A stretch of DNA of 64,000 nucleotides from Paraburkholderia sp. BL10I2N1 (GCF_004361815.1 NZ_SNWA01000002.1:2232001-2296000), one strand, 5' to 3'; shown: positions 55,021 through 64,000, counted from the first letter of the stretch. Program-made: numbers and translations. Notes: generated from the sequence alone by a model not told the origin.

Positions 55021-55920
55021 TTATCGGACCGCCGCGTCTAGCACAAGTTCGCGTCCGATACCGTTCTGGTGACATGCCGCAAGCACGGTATTGCGAAGCA
55101 GGCAAGCGATCGTCATGGGGCCCACTCCGCCTGGCACCGGCGTAATCGCGGCGACGCGTGAAGCGGCCGATTTGAAGTCGACATCGCCTACCAGCCGGAA
55201 ACCTTGCTGTTCCGAACCGGTCCGGTTAATGCCGACGTCGATCACCGTCGCCCCTGGCTTGATCCAGTTTTCATTCGCGAGTTCGGCGCGACCCACGGCG
55301 ACAAACAGGATATCGGCCAGGCGACATACCGCCGCGATGTCACGCGTACTCGAGTGCGCGATCGTCACGGTGCAGTTTTCCTGCAATAACAAAACCGCCA
55401 GCGGCTTGCCGACAATATTCGAGCGGCCTACGACCACAGCATGCAAGCCAGCCAGCGACTCGCCCAAATGTTGTTTCGCGAGCATGACGCAACCCTGCGG
55501 CGTACATGGCACGAGAGCGTGTGGCGCGCCGTTCAGCAGGCCGCCGGCATTCAGCGCATGGAAGCCGTCCACGTCTTTTTCGGCCGCGATCGTCGCGATC
55601 ACCCGTGCTTCGTCGATATGGGCGGGCAGTGGCAATTGCACGAGGATGCCGTGTACCGCAGGATCGTCATTCAGCGTGCGAATGAGTGCGAGCAACGCGT
55701 CACTCGACGTGTCGGGCGGCAAGCGGTGCTCGATGCTGCGAATGCCCGCCTCGCCGGCTTGACGAACCTTGTTGCGCACATAGACTTGACTGGCTGGATC
55801 CGAGCCGACCAGCACGACCGCGAGAGCGGGCTGAATTCGATGCTGCACGGTCAGAGTCGTGACTGCTACACGGGTTGCCGCATTCAGGCGCGCGGCGCAT
55901 GCCTTTCCGTCGATGATCAT
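55021..55920 (-). CDS. folD: Bifunctional methylenetetrahydrofolate dehydrogenase/cyclohydrolase
   Basis: This 299-residue FolD has a substrate site with [14 protein letters not shown] (catalytic Tyr/Lys), [26 protein letters not shown], the NADP loop [18 protein letters not shown] and [15 protein letters not shown]. It converts 5,10-methylene-THF to 10-formyl-THF. As the last gene of the purU-sox operon it would process the methylene-THF made during dimethylglycine and sarcosine demethylation. It is likely a pathway-specific paralogue. Confidence 0.93.
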   Translation of the reverse strand: MIIDGKACAARLNAATRVAVTTLTVQHRIQPALAVVLVGSDPASQVYVRNKVRQAGEAGIRSIEHRLPPDTSSDALLALIRTLNDDPAVHGILVQLPLPAHIDEARVIATIAAEKDVDGFHALNAGGLLNGAPHALVPCTPQGCVMLAKQHLGESLAGLHAVVVGRSNIVGKPLAVLLLQENCTVTIAHSSTRDIAAVCRLADILFVAVGRAELANENWIKPGATVIDVGINRTGSEQQGFRLVGDVDFKSAASRVAAITPVPGGVGPMTIACLLRNTVLAACHQNGIGRELVLDAAVR

Positions 55921-55992
55921 GGGGTGAGGAGCTCAGAAGTAAAAAGGCTGGCGGGGTTAGACGCTTGCATGGCCGGATAACAGGCGATGCCG

Positions 55993-56586
55993 TCACGCGG
56001 GGACGGCTGCGAATTCGGACACGGCGTCGAGCAACCAGTGCAGCAGAAAGGCGGCGTAAGACACATCGACGTACACGAGATATTCGTGGTTGCCCCGATG
56101 CAGAAGCATCGTCGGCAGACCGGCGAAGCGTGTGGTGACAACCCGTCCGATGGGACAGGCCGCGGCGGAAAAGTCGATCGCGCAGCCTTTGGCAAGCAGC
56201 GACGCCGAATCAGCACCACTCACCAGGAACCCGGTGCGGCTGTCGGAAATGAGCGTGGCCGTCGCGAAGCGGCCGTCGCATGCCGCCTGCAGTGCGCGCA
56301 GACGCGCTTGTTCATCGTCGAGCGAGCAGAAATAGAGCCATTCGGTCGGTCCGGACCAGGCAAGGCAGGTATCGCCGCGCGCGGCGAAACGCTCCGGCGC
56401 GGGCAGCGCCAAACCCGTGGCTTCGCTCACGGCCTCGGCGAAACCGGCATCACCGGCATCGCCTTGCAGTCGAACGATGCCGCCAAGCGGCTGTTCGTCG
56501 ATGCAAAGCGTGGGCCCGCGGACGGGAAACCGCTCAGATGGCGCCAATCGGCGTGTCACGTAGATTGCTGCTTCGAGCTTAGCCAT
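55993..56586 (-). CDS. soxG: Sarcosine oxidase gamma subunit
   Basis: This 197-residue protein starts ATG GCT AAG, overlapping the soxA stop by eight bases. Conserved features are WSGPTEWLYF, LISDSRTGFLVSG and the GcvT-like end VDVSYAAFLLHWLLDA. It is the small non-catalytic gamma subunit of heterotetrameric sarcosine oxidase. Sequence conservation in this subunit is low, but position after soxA is diagnostic. Confidence 0.88.
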   Translation of the reverse strand: MAKLEAAIYVTRRLAPSERFPVRGPTLCIDEQPLGGIVRLQGDAGDAGFAEAVSEATGLALPAPERFAARGDTCLAWSGPTEWLYFCSLDDEQARLRALQAACDGRFATATLISDSRTGFLVSGADSASLLAKGCAIDFSAAACPIGRVVTTRFAGLPTMLLHRGNHEYLVYVDVSYAAFLLHWLLDAVSEFAAVPA

Positions 56587-59578
56587 GCAGACGCTCTCCC
56601 TGGGGATCGAAATGGGCGGTCGGCACGACGCGAGCGGTCGTCACTTTGCCCTTGGCATAGATGTGGACCTGCTCGCCGAGTCGCGCGGAGCCGTTGCGCA
56701 GGATGCCGAGGCCGATTGCCTTGCCGAGCATCGGACTGATGCAGGCGGCAGTCACGTAACCGTGGGATTCGACCGGCATGCGCGGCGTGGCTTCGTCGAT
56801 AAAATGGCCGCCCACCGGCAGCGGCACGTCGGCCACTGTCGATTCGAGCCCCACGAACTCGAGGCGCGCATCGCCGCAATCGGCAGGCCGTTGCAACGAG
56901 CGGCGCCCAATGAAGTCCGTGGTCTTTTTGTCGATGATCTTGCCCCAGCCGATGTCGAGCGCGTTGGAGCTGCCGTCGGTATCGCTGCCGATATGCAGGT
57001 AACCTTTCTCGGTGCGCATCACTTCCAGGGCCTCGATGCCATAGGGTGTGATGCCAAACTCGGTACCCGCGTCGCTTATGCATTGCCACAAGGACTGCGC
57101 GTAACGCGCGGGCACCGACACTTCGAATGTGACCTCGCCGGTAAAACTCGCCCGCAGTATGCGGGCGGGCACACTTGCAAAATGACCGGAGCGGAACTGC
57201 ATGTGGGCAAAGCGGCCCGCGTCGAGATCGATATCCGATTCGATCTTCTGCAGCACCTGGCGTGCCTTGGGGCCCGAGACGGTGACGTTCGCCCATTGCG
57301 TTGTCACGTTGGTGACATGTACGCGCAGTTCCGGCCACTCGCACTGCAAATACTCTTCGAAGAGCAAAAAGACCCGCGCGACCGCGCCGCTCGTGGCGTG
57401 TACAAGAAAGTGATCGTCGGCGAGGCGAACAATAACGCCGTCGTCTATGAGAACGCCGTTATCGTTGCTCAGCATCGCGTAGCGCGCAACGCCCGGTTTG
57501 AGGGTCGCCAGATTGTTGACGTAGACGCGGTTGAGAAACGTAGCGGCGTCCGGCCCCTTGAGTTCAATCTTGCCGAGCGGCGAGCCGTCGAACAGGCCGA
57601 CGCTGTGGCGCACGGCCAGCACCTCGCGCAACGTCGCTGCGGCAATCCCTTCGCCTTCGCGCGGATAGTATTCGGGCCTGCGCCAGCCGTAGTCGCCGAA
57701 ATGCGCCGCATGTGCCGCGTGCCATGCGTGAGCGGGCAGCGTGTGCCACGGCGCGTAACTTTCGCCGACGGTAGGTCCGGCAAACGTGCCGAGCGTGACA
57801 GGTTGATAAGGCGGGCGGAATCGGGTCGTGCCGACCTGCGGTATCGGTTTGCCGGTCAATTCCGCCATCACGGCGAGAATGTTGAAGTTGCCCGACTTGC
57901 CCTGATCGATACTCATGCCGCCGGTGGTATAGCGCTTGACGTGTTCCACTGACACGTAGTTTTCGCGAATCGCAAGTTCCACGTCCGACACCTTGACATC
58001 GTATTGAAAATCGAGCCACTGCTTGTCGGTGCGGGCGCCACGTGTGTACCAGTACGGCTTGATGCGCAACGTCTCGTCGAGGCCGGTATCGACGACAGGC
58101 CCGGCTGTCGACAAGTCGTCGGCGCCGTCGGACGGCCTGGCGATGTCACGGCCAGCGCGCGCTCCGTCGGCGAGGCAGCCGGCCAGTGTGAACTCCCCGT
58201 TTGCCGCGCCGACGACGCGCACCTGCTGCTCGCAACCATCCGGCACGAGGCACAGATTCGCTTCGTCGTAGCGCAGCTTGCCGCCGGCCTGGCTGAACAG
58301 ATGCGCAGTCGGGGTCCAGCCACCCGACACCGCGAGCAGATCGCAGGGAAGGGTGACGGTGGCGGCGCCCAGTTGTCCTCCACCGAGGTGTCGGGCAAGT
58401 CGCACAGCCGTGATCTTGCGGCGCCCCTTGGTGGCGAGGATGCCATGTGCCGGATAGTGGGCGATGCCTCGCTCGTGAAGACACTGCTCCAGCGTCTGAT
58501 GGACGTTCGCCCGCGTATCGACCACCGAAAGTTCGCGCACGCCGGCTTCGTGCAGATCGAGCGCGGTCCGGTAAGCGTCGTCATGGTTCGTCACGATCAC
58601 CACGCGCTGACCGCACACAACGCCGAAGCGGTTCACGTAGGCACGTGCCGCCGCCGCGAGCATCACGCCGGGGCGGTCGTTGTTCGGGAAGGCCAGTGGC
58701 CGTTCAATGGCGCCCGTGGCGAGAATGACCGCTGAGGCGCGGATCCGCCACAGGCGCTCACGGAGCGTGCCAGTGCGATCTTGCGCCTGCTCGGGAGCGG
58801 CAATGCGCTCCGCGGCAGCCAGAAAATTGTTTTCGTAATAGCCGCTAACCGTGGTGCGAGTCAACAACTGTACGTTCGGTAATCCACGCAGTTGCTCCAC
58901 GACTCGTTTAACCCAACGGCCTGCCGATTCACCGTTGATCCGCATTCGCTCGTGCAGGAGCGCGCCGCCGAGTGCATCGCGATCGTCGGTCAGCACCACG
59001 CGTACGCCGCGCTGGCCGGCCGCGAGCGCAGCCGAAAGGCCAGCCGGGCCGCCGCCGCAGATCAGCACGTCGCAGTGGAGATTGCGCTTCTGATACGTTT
59101 GCGCATCGCGCGTAGTCGGGGCTTTGCCGAGCCCCGCGATTCTGCGCACCACACGCTCATACACATGCCAGTTCGGCCAGATCATCGACTTGTAATAGAA
59201 CGAAGCCGGCAAGACCCGTTGAAACAAATCGAGCAAGCCGAGCAGATCCCAGCGAACTGAAGGCCACGCGTTCTGGCTGGTGGCGCGCAAGCCTTCATAA
59301 AGCGTGACCAAGGTGGCACGCGCGTTAGGTTCGTCCAATCCGCCCGCTTCGAGTTGCACCAGTGCGTTGCATTCCTCGACGCCCGCGCTGAAGACGCCGC
59401 GCGGCCGGTGCAGTTTGAAACTGCGGCCAACGATGTCGATTCCGTTAGCCAGTAACGCGGAAGCCAGGGTGTCGCCTTCAAGGCCGACGTAGTGACGTCC
59501 GTCGAACGTAAATCCCAGTGGTTTGCGCGCGACTCCTGCAGGCGCATCGTACGGCGCAATGCGCTTACGCTGCTTCAT
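56579..59578 (-). CDS. soxA: Sarcosine oxidase alpha subunit
   Basis: This 999-residue protein is of normal length for the family. It has an N-terminal ferredoxin-like domain (FTFDGRHYVGLEGDTLASAL and SFKLHRPRGVFSAGVEECNA, each shortened to fit). A large NAD-binding domain follows, with ICGGGPAGLSAALAAG. The C-terminal GcvT-type THF domain spans about 600-999 (YGIEALEVMRTEKGYLHIG). It binds NAD and folate and channels the methylene group from sarcosine to 5,10-methylene-THF. It overlaps soxD by 14 bases. Confidence 0.93.
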   Translation of the reverse strand: MKQRKRIAPYDAPAGVARKPLGFTFDGRHYVGLEGDTLASALLANGIDIVGRSFKLHRPRGVFSAGVEECNALVQLEAGGLDEPNARATLVTLYEGLRATSQNAWPSVRWDLLGLLDLFQRVLPASFYYKSMIWPNWHVYERVVRRIAGLGKAPTTRDAQTYQKRNLHCDVLICGGGPAGLSAALAAGQRGVRVVLTDDRDALGGALLHERMRINGESAGRWVKRVVEQLRGLPNVQLLTRTTVSGYYENNFLAAAERIAAPEQAQDRTGTLRERLWRIRASAVILATGAIERPLAFPNNDRPGVMLAAAARAYVNRFGVVCGQRVVIVTNHDDAYRTALDLHEAGVRELSVVDTRANVHQTLEQCLHERGIAHYPAHGILATKGRRKITAVRLARHLGGGQLGAATVTLPCDLLAVSGGWTPTAHLFSQAGGKLRYDEANLCLVPDGCEQQVRVVGAANGEFTLAGCLADGARAGRDIARPSDGADDLSTAGPVVDTGLDETLRIKPYWYTRGARTDKQWLDFQYDVKVSDVELAIRENYVSVEHVKRYTTGGMSIDQGKSGNFNILAVMAELTGKPIPQVGTTRFRPPYQPVTLGTFAGPTVGESYAPWHTLPAHAWHAAHAAHFGDYGWRRPEYYPREGEGIAAATLREVLAVRHSVGLFDGSPLGKIELKGPDAATFLNRVYVNNLATLKPGVARYAMLSNDNGVLIDDGVIVRLADDHFLVHATSGAVARVFLLFEEYLQCEWPELRVHVTNVTTQWANVTVSGPKARQVLQKIESDIDLDAGRFAHMQFRSGHFASVPARILRASFTGEVTFEVSVPARYAQSLWQCISDAGTEFGITPYGIEALEVMRTEKGYLHIGSDTDGSSNALDIGWGKIIDKKTTDFIGRRSLQRPADCGDARLEFVGLESTVADVPLPVGGHFIDEATPRMPVESHGYVTAACISPMLGKAIGLGILRNGSARLGEQVHIYAKGKVTTARVVPTAHFDPQGERLHG

Positions 59579-59876
59579 GAATGCCTCCCTGCAAAGTCGT
59601 GTCCTGGACGCTGGTGCGCGCCATCGGCAGGACGCGCGTTATCTTGTGGCTCGCCGTATCGCGCTCGACGCTGAACCAGCGGCGGCAGCCGAAGGTGTGT
59701 CGCCAACGTTCGAGCGCCGGGCCACGCACGTTGTTGCGCGTGAACAGATAGTCGGCCCAGTCTTCATCGCTCGATTGCTGCGGATCAGCAGGGCGCGTGC
59801 GATCGAACGGACCGCCAAAGGTGAACTCTTCCTCGTCGCGGGTAGTGCCGCAGTAGGGACACGGAATGCGTAACAT
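59565..59876 (-). CDS. soxD: Sarcosine oxidase delta subunit
   Basis: This 103-residue protein has the start ATG 59876 chosen because RIPCPYCG is the family's N-terminus. The zinc ligands are C6, C9, H60 and C64 (CPYC and RHTFGC). EEEFTFGGPFDRTRP and DEDWADYLFTRNN are family hallmarks. It ends overlapping soxA. Confidence 0.93.
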   Translation of the reverse strand: MLRIPCPYCGTTRDEEEFTFGGPFDRTRPADPQQSSDEDWADYLFTRNNVRGPALERWRHTFGCRRWFSVERDTASHKITRVLPMARTSVQDTTLQGGIHEAA

Positions 59877-59890
59877 GCGTCTCTCTCTCT

Positions 59891-61141
59891 TCAATGGTCG
59901 ACGCCGGCTGCGGCCGCTTCGTTGATGAAGCGGCCGCTGGCGAAGCGATCGAGTCCGAATGGTGCGATCAGGTTGTGGGGACGATCGTTCGCGATGGTGT
60001 AAGCAAAGGTGTCGCCACCGGCCGGAATCGCCTTGAAGCCGCCAGTGCCCCAGCCCGTGCTGATGTAGAGGCCGGTCACCGGTGTCTTGCCGACAATGGG
60101 ACTTGAATCCGGAGAAATGTCGACAATGCCGGCCCACTGGCGCATCAGCTTGAGGCGGCTGAATGAGGGAAAGAGGTTCAGCACTGCGCTCAGCGTATCC
60201 TCCAAGGCGGGGAGATTGCCGCGCTGGCCATACGAGGGGTAGCTGTCAGCGCGCCCACCGATCAGGATTTCGCCGCGATCCGACTGGCTCACATACGTGT
60301 GAACGACGGGCGACACCACCAGTCCGGCCAGTGCTGGCTTGACCGGCTCACTGACCATGGCCTGCAGCACACCGCTGGTGATCGGCAGCGTAATGCCGGC
60401 CATTCTTGCGAGCAGCGAAGAATGACCGGCTACCGCGATGGCCACTTTGTCCGCCGTGATCACACCGCTTTTCGTTTCGACGCCGCGCACCCGGTTGCCG
60501 GAACGAACGATCCCCGTCACCTCGCAGTTCTGCACGATGTCCACGCCGAGCGCGTCGGCCGCACGCGCATAACCCCACGCGACAGCATCATGGCGCGCTA
60601 CACCGGCTCGGCGCTGAATGAATCCGCCGAGAATCGGGAAGCGGGCGCCGGTGCTGGTGTCGAGCAACGGCATGAAGTCCTTGACCTGTTCGATGTCCAT
60701 CATCTGCGCGTCGATGCCCTGCAACTGGATCGAATTCGACCAGCGCTCCAGCATGTCCATCTGATGAGGACTGTGAGCAAGCGTCAGCGCGCCACGCTGG
60801 CTTAGCATCACGTTGTAGTTCAGTTCACGGCTCAGGCCTTCGTAGAGGCGCAGTGAATGCTCGAAAAAATTGGTGCTTTCGGGGTAAAAGTAATTCGAGC
60901 GGATCGCCGTGGTGTTGCGCCCCGTATTGCCGCCGCCGAGCCAGCCCTTTTCGAGGATGGCGACATTCGTAATGCCGTGCTTTTTGGCAAGGTAGTAGGC
61001 CGTGGCAAGACCTTGACCGCCGCCACCGATGATCACCACATCGTAGTGCGCCTTGGGCGGCCGGGAATGCCACGCCGGTGCCCATTTGCGATGCCCTGAC
61101 AGCGCATGTTTGGCGATGGCCCAGAATGAATATTTTTCCAC
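59891..61141 (-). CDS. soxB: Sarcosine oxidase beta subunit
   Basis: This 416-residue FAD enzyme has VVIIGGGGQGLATAYYLAKK, GNTGRNTTAIRSNYFYPEST and the C-terminal THF/FMN contact region TGLYISTGWGTGGFKAIPAGG (reported in part). It binds non-covalent FAD and covalent FMN and carries the sarcosine oxidation site. It is 36 bases downstream of purU and 14 before soxD, so all are one operon. Confidence 0.94.
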   Translation of the reverse strand: MEKYSFWAIAKHALSGHRKWAPAWHSRPPKAHYDVVIIGGGGQGLATAYYLAKKHGITNVAILEKGWLGGGNTGRNTTAIRSNYFYPESTNFFEHSLRLYEGLSRELNYNVMLSQRGALTLAHSPHQMDMLERWSNSIQLQGIDAQMMDIEQVKDFMPLLDTSTGARFPILGGFIQRRAGVARHDAVAWGYARAADALGVDIVQNCEVTGIVRSGNRVRGVETKSGVITADKVAIAVAGHSSLLARMAGITLPITSGVLQAMVSEPVKPALAGLVVSPVVHTYVSQSDRGEILIGGRADSYPSYGQRGNLPALEDTLSAVLNLFPSFSRLKLMRQWAGIVDISPDSSPIVGKTPVTGLYISTGWGTGGFKAIPAGGDTFAYTIANDRPHNLIAPFGLDRFASGRFINEAAAAGVDH

Positions 61142-61177
61142 GCAATACCTCAGGAGCGTGACGCCGGACGGCGTCGC

Positions 61178-62050
61178 TTACAGAATCACAGTGCGATTGC
61201 CGTTCAGAAAGATGCGGCCTTCGCTGAACAGGCGCACCGCGCTGGCGAGCGCCACCGCCTCCGTGTCATGGCCAACGAGCACCATGTCTTCTGCCGTATA
61301 GGCGTGGTCGATCGGCTTGACTTCCTGCGCGATAATGGGGCCTTCGTCAAGGTCTTCAGTCACATAGTGTGCTGTGGCGCCGATTACCTTGACGCCGCGT
61401 TCGTGCGCCTGGTGATACGGCCGCGCCCCCTTGAAGCCTGGCAGGAACGAGTGATGGATATTGATTGCGCGGCCGGCGAGGCGGCGGCTCATGCCGTCGG
61501 ACAGGATCTGCATGTAGCGGGCGAGTACCAACAATTCCGCGTGCTTTTCGTCGAAGAGCTCGAGAATTTTCGCTTCCTGCTCCGCCTTGGTCGCCGGCGT
61601 GACCGGAAGATGATGGAAGGGGATGCCATACCATTGCACAAGGCCACGACAATCCTCGTGGTTCGAGACCACCCCGACAATGTCAACCTTGAGTGCACCC
61701 GCGCGCCACTTTGTGAGTAGCAGGTTCAGGCAATGATCGTATCGTGACACGGCGATGAGCACTTTCGGCCGGTAATCCGCGCGCCGGATCGCGAAGCTCA
61801 TGTCCAGGTCCGACGCGAGTTCGGTCAACGCGTCATTCAAATGAACGATCGAGGATTTCAGCAACTGGTCGTTGAACACCATTCGGGCGAAGAAAGTCCC
61901 GGTTTGCGGGTCGCCGTAATGGAATGACTCAGTGACGAAGGCGCCTTGCTCGAAAAGTAGGCCGGAAACCTTCGAGAGGATGCCAAGCTTGTCCGGGCAT
62001 CGGAAAGTAAACAGGTACTGAACGGCCGACGAGTTGTTTGCATTGGTCAT
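61178..62050 (-). CDS. purU: Formyltetrahydrofolate deformylase
   Basis: The start is the ATG at 62050 (MTNANNSSAVQYLF) with AGGA upstream; the longer frame upstream covers the intergenic operator region. The 290-residue product has an N-terminal ACT domain (FRCPDKLGILSKVSGLLF). A formyltransferase fold follows, with NHEDCRGL, INIHHSFLPGFKGARPY and GATAHYVTEDLDEGPI. It hydrolyses 10-formyl-THF to formate and THF. As first gene of the sox operon it would regenerate THF during sarcosine oxidation. Confidence 0.93.
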   Translation of the reverse strand: MTNANNSSAVQYLFTFRCPDKLGILSKVSGLLFEQGAFVTESFHYGDPQTGTFFARMVFNDQLLKSSIVHLNDALTELASDLDMSFAIRRADYRPKVLIAVSRYDHCLNLLLTKWRAGALKVDIVGVVSNHEDCRGLVQWYGIPFHHLPVTPATKAEQEAKILELFDEKHAELLVLARYMQILSDGMSRRLAGRAINIHHSFLPGFKGARPYHQAHERGVKVIGATAHYVTEDLDEGPIIAQEVKPIDHAYTAEDMVLVGHDTEAVALASAVRLFSEGRIFLNGNRTVIL

Positions 62051-62185
62051 GTTTGCGGTCCTGCTTGATCCCCATGCGCATGGGCTGCGATGATTAAATG
62101 AGCCGCCGTATTGAACCTGATGGAGCGGCGCCGCCTCGCAGTGAAAGGGGTATGCCGGACGGCCGGAGCGCTGTAAGACCGACAT

Positions 62186-62215
62186 CAACAAACAATAAGA
62201 ATTTATTGTTTGTTG
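62186..62215. promoter_or_regulatory. Palindromic operator candidate, purU side
   Basis: CAACAAACAATAA-GAAT-TTATTGTTTGTTG is a perfect inverted repeat with 13-base arms. It lies 136 bases upstream of purU in the gap to the divergent TetR gene. Its core (AACAATAA-N4-TTATTGTT) is repeated at 62335. Confidence 0.7.
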
Positions 62216-62334
62216 GCGAGCGGCAGCGGCTGACGCCGTCTTGCTATAGGCGACCTCGGTCGGTTTCTGGCAGCCACCCACGGTGTCCCTGACTCTGCGT
62301 ATTCCTCGCAGTATAGGCGGCACGCATCCAAGAA

Positions 62335-62354
62335 AACAATAAAAATTTATTGTT
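62335..62354. promoter_or_regulatory. Palindromic operator candidate, tetR side
   Basis: AACAATAA-AAAT-TTATTGTT is the same core palindrome as at 62191-62210, with 8-base arms, 118 bases before the TetR start. Two copies in a divergent gap fit binding by the TetR-family regulator (inference). Confidence 0.7.
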
Positions 62355-62471
62355 ACTTGTTCGTGGGTCGGCTCGGAACGAGACCTGGCTTGGGGTTTGT
62401 TGCAGTCATCGTATGTGCTTGACGACAAGGTAGAATGGGTGGATTCACAATCTGAGTCAAACAAACACAGC

Positions 62472-63158
62472 ATGCCAACACTTGCATCCCGATCGGCGTC
62501 TTCGCGTAGAACGCAGGAAGAGCGTAGTCATGCCACGCAAAGCCGGATCATCCGGTCCGCACTCCGGTTGTTGGAAAAGAAGGGAATCCAGGGCGCCAAT
62601 CTGCAGGATATTGCTCGCGGAGCCCGAGTGACACTCGGGGCGTTGCAGCATCACTTCGGCAGCCGGCACGCACTGATGGAGCGTCTTATCGATGAGGTAA
62701 TGGCGCCGCTTTCCGACGACAGCAGCGTGTGGCCGTCGCCGGCGCTTCCTCTGGAGGAGCGGGCAAAGGCGTTCGTGCAGGCGGCGTGGAATTCCATGTA
62801 CGGCGCGCCGAGCTATGTCGCCGCGTGGAGTTTGTTCTTTGGCTGCAAAGCTTCGCCGGAACTGTTCGCCCGCATCGGGGCCGGCCGTGCACGCAACGAC
62901 CCGATATTTTTCGACCGTTTTGTCGAGCATTTCCCCGAGGTCGCGGCCTCCTATCCGAATCCGCGCCATTGTGCCGGCCTGGTATTCGCGAGCTTGCGCG
63001 GAATGGGTGTGCTGAACGTATTCGCGGTGTCACCCGAAGAAATCGATGGTCAACTGGAAATGCTGAGCTGGATGATTGTTCAGGCTGGCACGCCTGCAAA
63101 ATCTGGACGTGCAACTGCGCGGGAACCCGCGGGCAAGTCGCGAAAGCGCGCCGCCTGA
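62472..63158 (+). CDS. TetR/AcrR family regulator
   Basis: This 228-residue protein is read from ATG 62472. The HTH is in SRIIRSALRLLEKKGIQGAN and DIARGARVTLGALQHHFGSR, and a long helical effector domain follows. The C-terminus is Lys/Arg/Ala-rich. It is divergent from the purU-sox operon, with two identical palindromic cores between them. It is a likely local regulator whose ligand could be sarcosine, dimethylglycine or a folate-related signal (speculative). Confidence 0.88.
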   Translation: MPTLASRSASSRRTQEERSHATQSRIIRSALRLLEKKGIQGANLQDIARGARVTLGALQHHFGSRHALMERLIDEVMAPLSDDSSVWPSPALPLEERAKAFVQAAWNSMYGAPSYVAAWSLFFGCKASPELFARIGAGRARNDPIFFDRFVEHFPEVAASYPNPRHCAGLVFASLRGMGVLNVFAVSPEEIDGQLEMLSWMIVQAGTPAKSGRATAREPAGKSRKRAA

Positions 63159-63542
63159 AGCCGCAGACCTGTGGCTCGGACGCTTTCGTCATATAAAACG
63201 ACTGGCTCCCCATCGGGGCGTCGCATGCAAAAACTGATGCAAGGCATTCGATTTTTTCGTTTGCTGCATTTGTTTTGGCTAACTCTAATTCGTTTGCGGG
63301 CTGGGCGGATGTCGTATCCGACCGTGGGACGGGTAGGGCAACGCGACGAGTAACAGCCAGCGAACAATGTCCGCTTGATGGAGGACCGGTTCAAGTCGAT
63401 TTCGGGGTCCGAGATCGATTCGAATCTGCCCTGTCAAGCCGGGTGATTCCGCAAAGACAAGATCGATAAGGACCAAAGAGGAGATGCAGTTCTTGGTCGT
63501 ATAAAAAGCCATTTGGTCTTTAATTTATAATATGGATTGCTA
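63159..63542. other. Intergenic stretch before the porin gene
   Basis: About 380 bases without a gene. AT-rich sequence just before the porin (TTTAATTTATAATATG, 63518-63533) probably holds its promoter. CCCC-AT-CGGGG near 63208 is a weak stem. Confidence 0.4.
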
Positions 63543-64000
63543 ATGAATATGAAAGTCGCTTTGGCGTGCGCTCTTTGCTTCTGTGGGGTGGCTCACGCGC
63601 AATCGTCCGTGACGCTCTACGGTTTGATGGATGCAGGAATCACCTACACCAATAACCTGACCGGCTCGACAGGCAACGGTGGCGCGTTGCAGTTTATCTC
63701 CGGTTCATCGCAAGGAGACCGTTGGGGGTTGAAAGGGGTCGAGGATCTCGGCGGTGGAACCAGGGTGGATTTTGTGCTCGAAAACGGGTTTCAGCTCGCG
63801 AACGGCAAGCTCGGGCAAGGTGGCCGCATGTTCGGGCTTCAGTCCTACGTTGGGTTGTCCGGACCGTGGGGCGCGGTGACCATGGGACGCCAATACGATC
63901 TGATCGGTTGGATTTTTCCGGCCTACGCTGTGGCGTCGAACACGCCTGCCGGATTGCTCGCATGGAGCTTGCCGACCTATGCGGCAGGCGGATACACGCT
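63543..64000 (+). CDS. Gram-negative porin, 5' part (runs off the window)
   Basis: ATG 63543 opens a frame with no stop before the window end (152 residues so far). It has a signal peptide ending AHAQ. The mature start is SSVTLYGLMDAGITYTNN, the hallmark of Burkholderia-type trimeric porins. It continues with GSSQGDRWGLKGVEDLGGG, FVLENGFQLANG, RMFGLQSYVGLSG and VTMGRQYDL, all typical of the Porin_4/OmpC-like family. No specific substrate can be given; it may serve as the entry port for solutes used by the neighbouring cluster. Confidence 0.92.
   Translation, partial: MNMKVALACALCFCGVAHAQSSVTLYGLMDAGITYTNNLTGSTGNGGALQFISGSSQGDRWGLKGVEDLGGGTRVDFVLENGFQLANGKLGQGGRMFGLQSYVGLSGPWGAVTMGRQYDLIGWIFPAYAVASNTPAGLLAWSLPTYAAGGYT

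Noticed and set aside
56585..57952. 455-codon plus-strand frame opposite soxA
   Set aside because: It is a shadow of the well-supported soxA gene. His/Arg-rich and without domains.
56579..61141. Alternative reading of the sox genes as sulfur oxidation genes
   Set aside because: Subunit architecture (FAD/GcvT alpha, FAD beta, zinc delta, gamma) and the folD/purU neighbours identify sarcosine oxidase.

Overview
The window looks like an accessory region of a Burkholderiaceae chromosome or megaplasmid, most likely Paraburkholderia, Caballeronia or a close relative. The grounds are high-GC coding, Burkholderia-type porin, LysR and IS families, a soxBDAG/gbcAB betaine catabolic cluster, and several layers of insertion sequences. 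No rRNA, tRNA or CRISPR array was seen.

Layout. (1) 1-6.8 kb is decayed DNA: a truncated IS4-type transposase, an IS110 element, an OB-fold lipoprotein pseudogene, a fused actP/MFS remnant and a frameshifted alpha/beta hydrolase. It also holds one apparently intact 2OG-Fe(II) oxygenase and one Pro/Asp-rich hypothetical. (2) 7.0-19.7 kb is a zinc-acquisition island. It has a His-rich protein, a TonB-dependent receptor with exbB-exbD-tonB on the minus strand, zur, two COG0523 (CobW-like) GTPases, znuA-znuC and two consecutive znuB-like permeases. Two Zur-box-like palindromes sit at the promoters that would need them. The island is bracketed by inverted copies of a hydrolase plus His-rich gene pair (about 6.25-7.44 kb and 19.36-20.85 kb), and a C-terminal scrap of a third COG0523 gene lies just outside. 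(3) 21.3-30.3 kb is a mobile-DNA pile-up. A group II intron is interrupted by an IS110/IS1111-type element and by a 2.9 kb serine-recombinase element (recombinase, DUF6788, DUF5372). A second group II intron follows directly after its domain V.

(4) 30.5-36.9 kb is a copper island: a Csp1-like copper storage protein, a DUF2946 protein, an outer-membrane protein with copC and copD, a bufferin operon (bufA-bufB-bufC with a truncated DoxX gene) and a SCO protein. (5) 37.4-43.4 kb is IS110, an IS6 fragment, SRPBCC and LacI fragments, and a Russian doll of IS30, IS5 and IS630. (6) 43.5-63.2 kb is an ordered betaine-to-glycine island. It contains a LysR regulator, gbcA and gbcB, dimethylglycine dehydrogenase, etfB-etfA, a betaine-type ABC transporter and a FolB-like protein. 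On the other strand run purU-soxB-soxD-soxA-soxG-folD, with a divergent TetR regulator. A porin begins at the right edge.

How the genes work together. The zinc genes form a Zur-controlled route: outer-membrane receptor energised by TonB, periplasmic ZnuA, inner-membrane ABC pump, then COG0523 chaperones and His-rich buffers. The copper genes store and detoxify copper in the periplasm. In the betaine island each demethylation releases a one-carbon unit. GbcAB releases formaldehyde, and the dehydrogenase and SoxBDAG pass theirs to tetrahydrofolate. FolD and PurU then process the folate-bound carbon, while ETF takes the dehydrogenase electrons.
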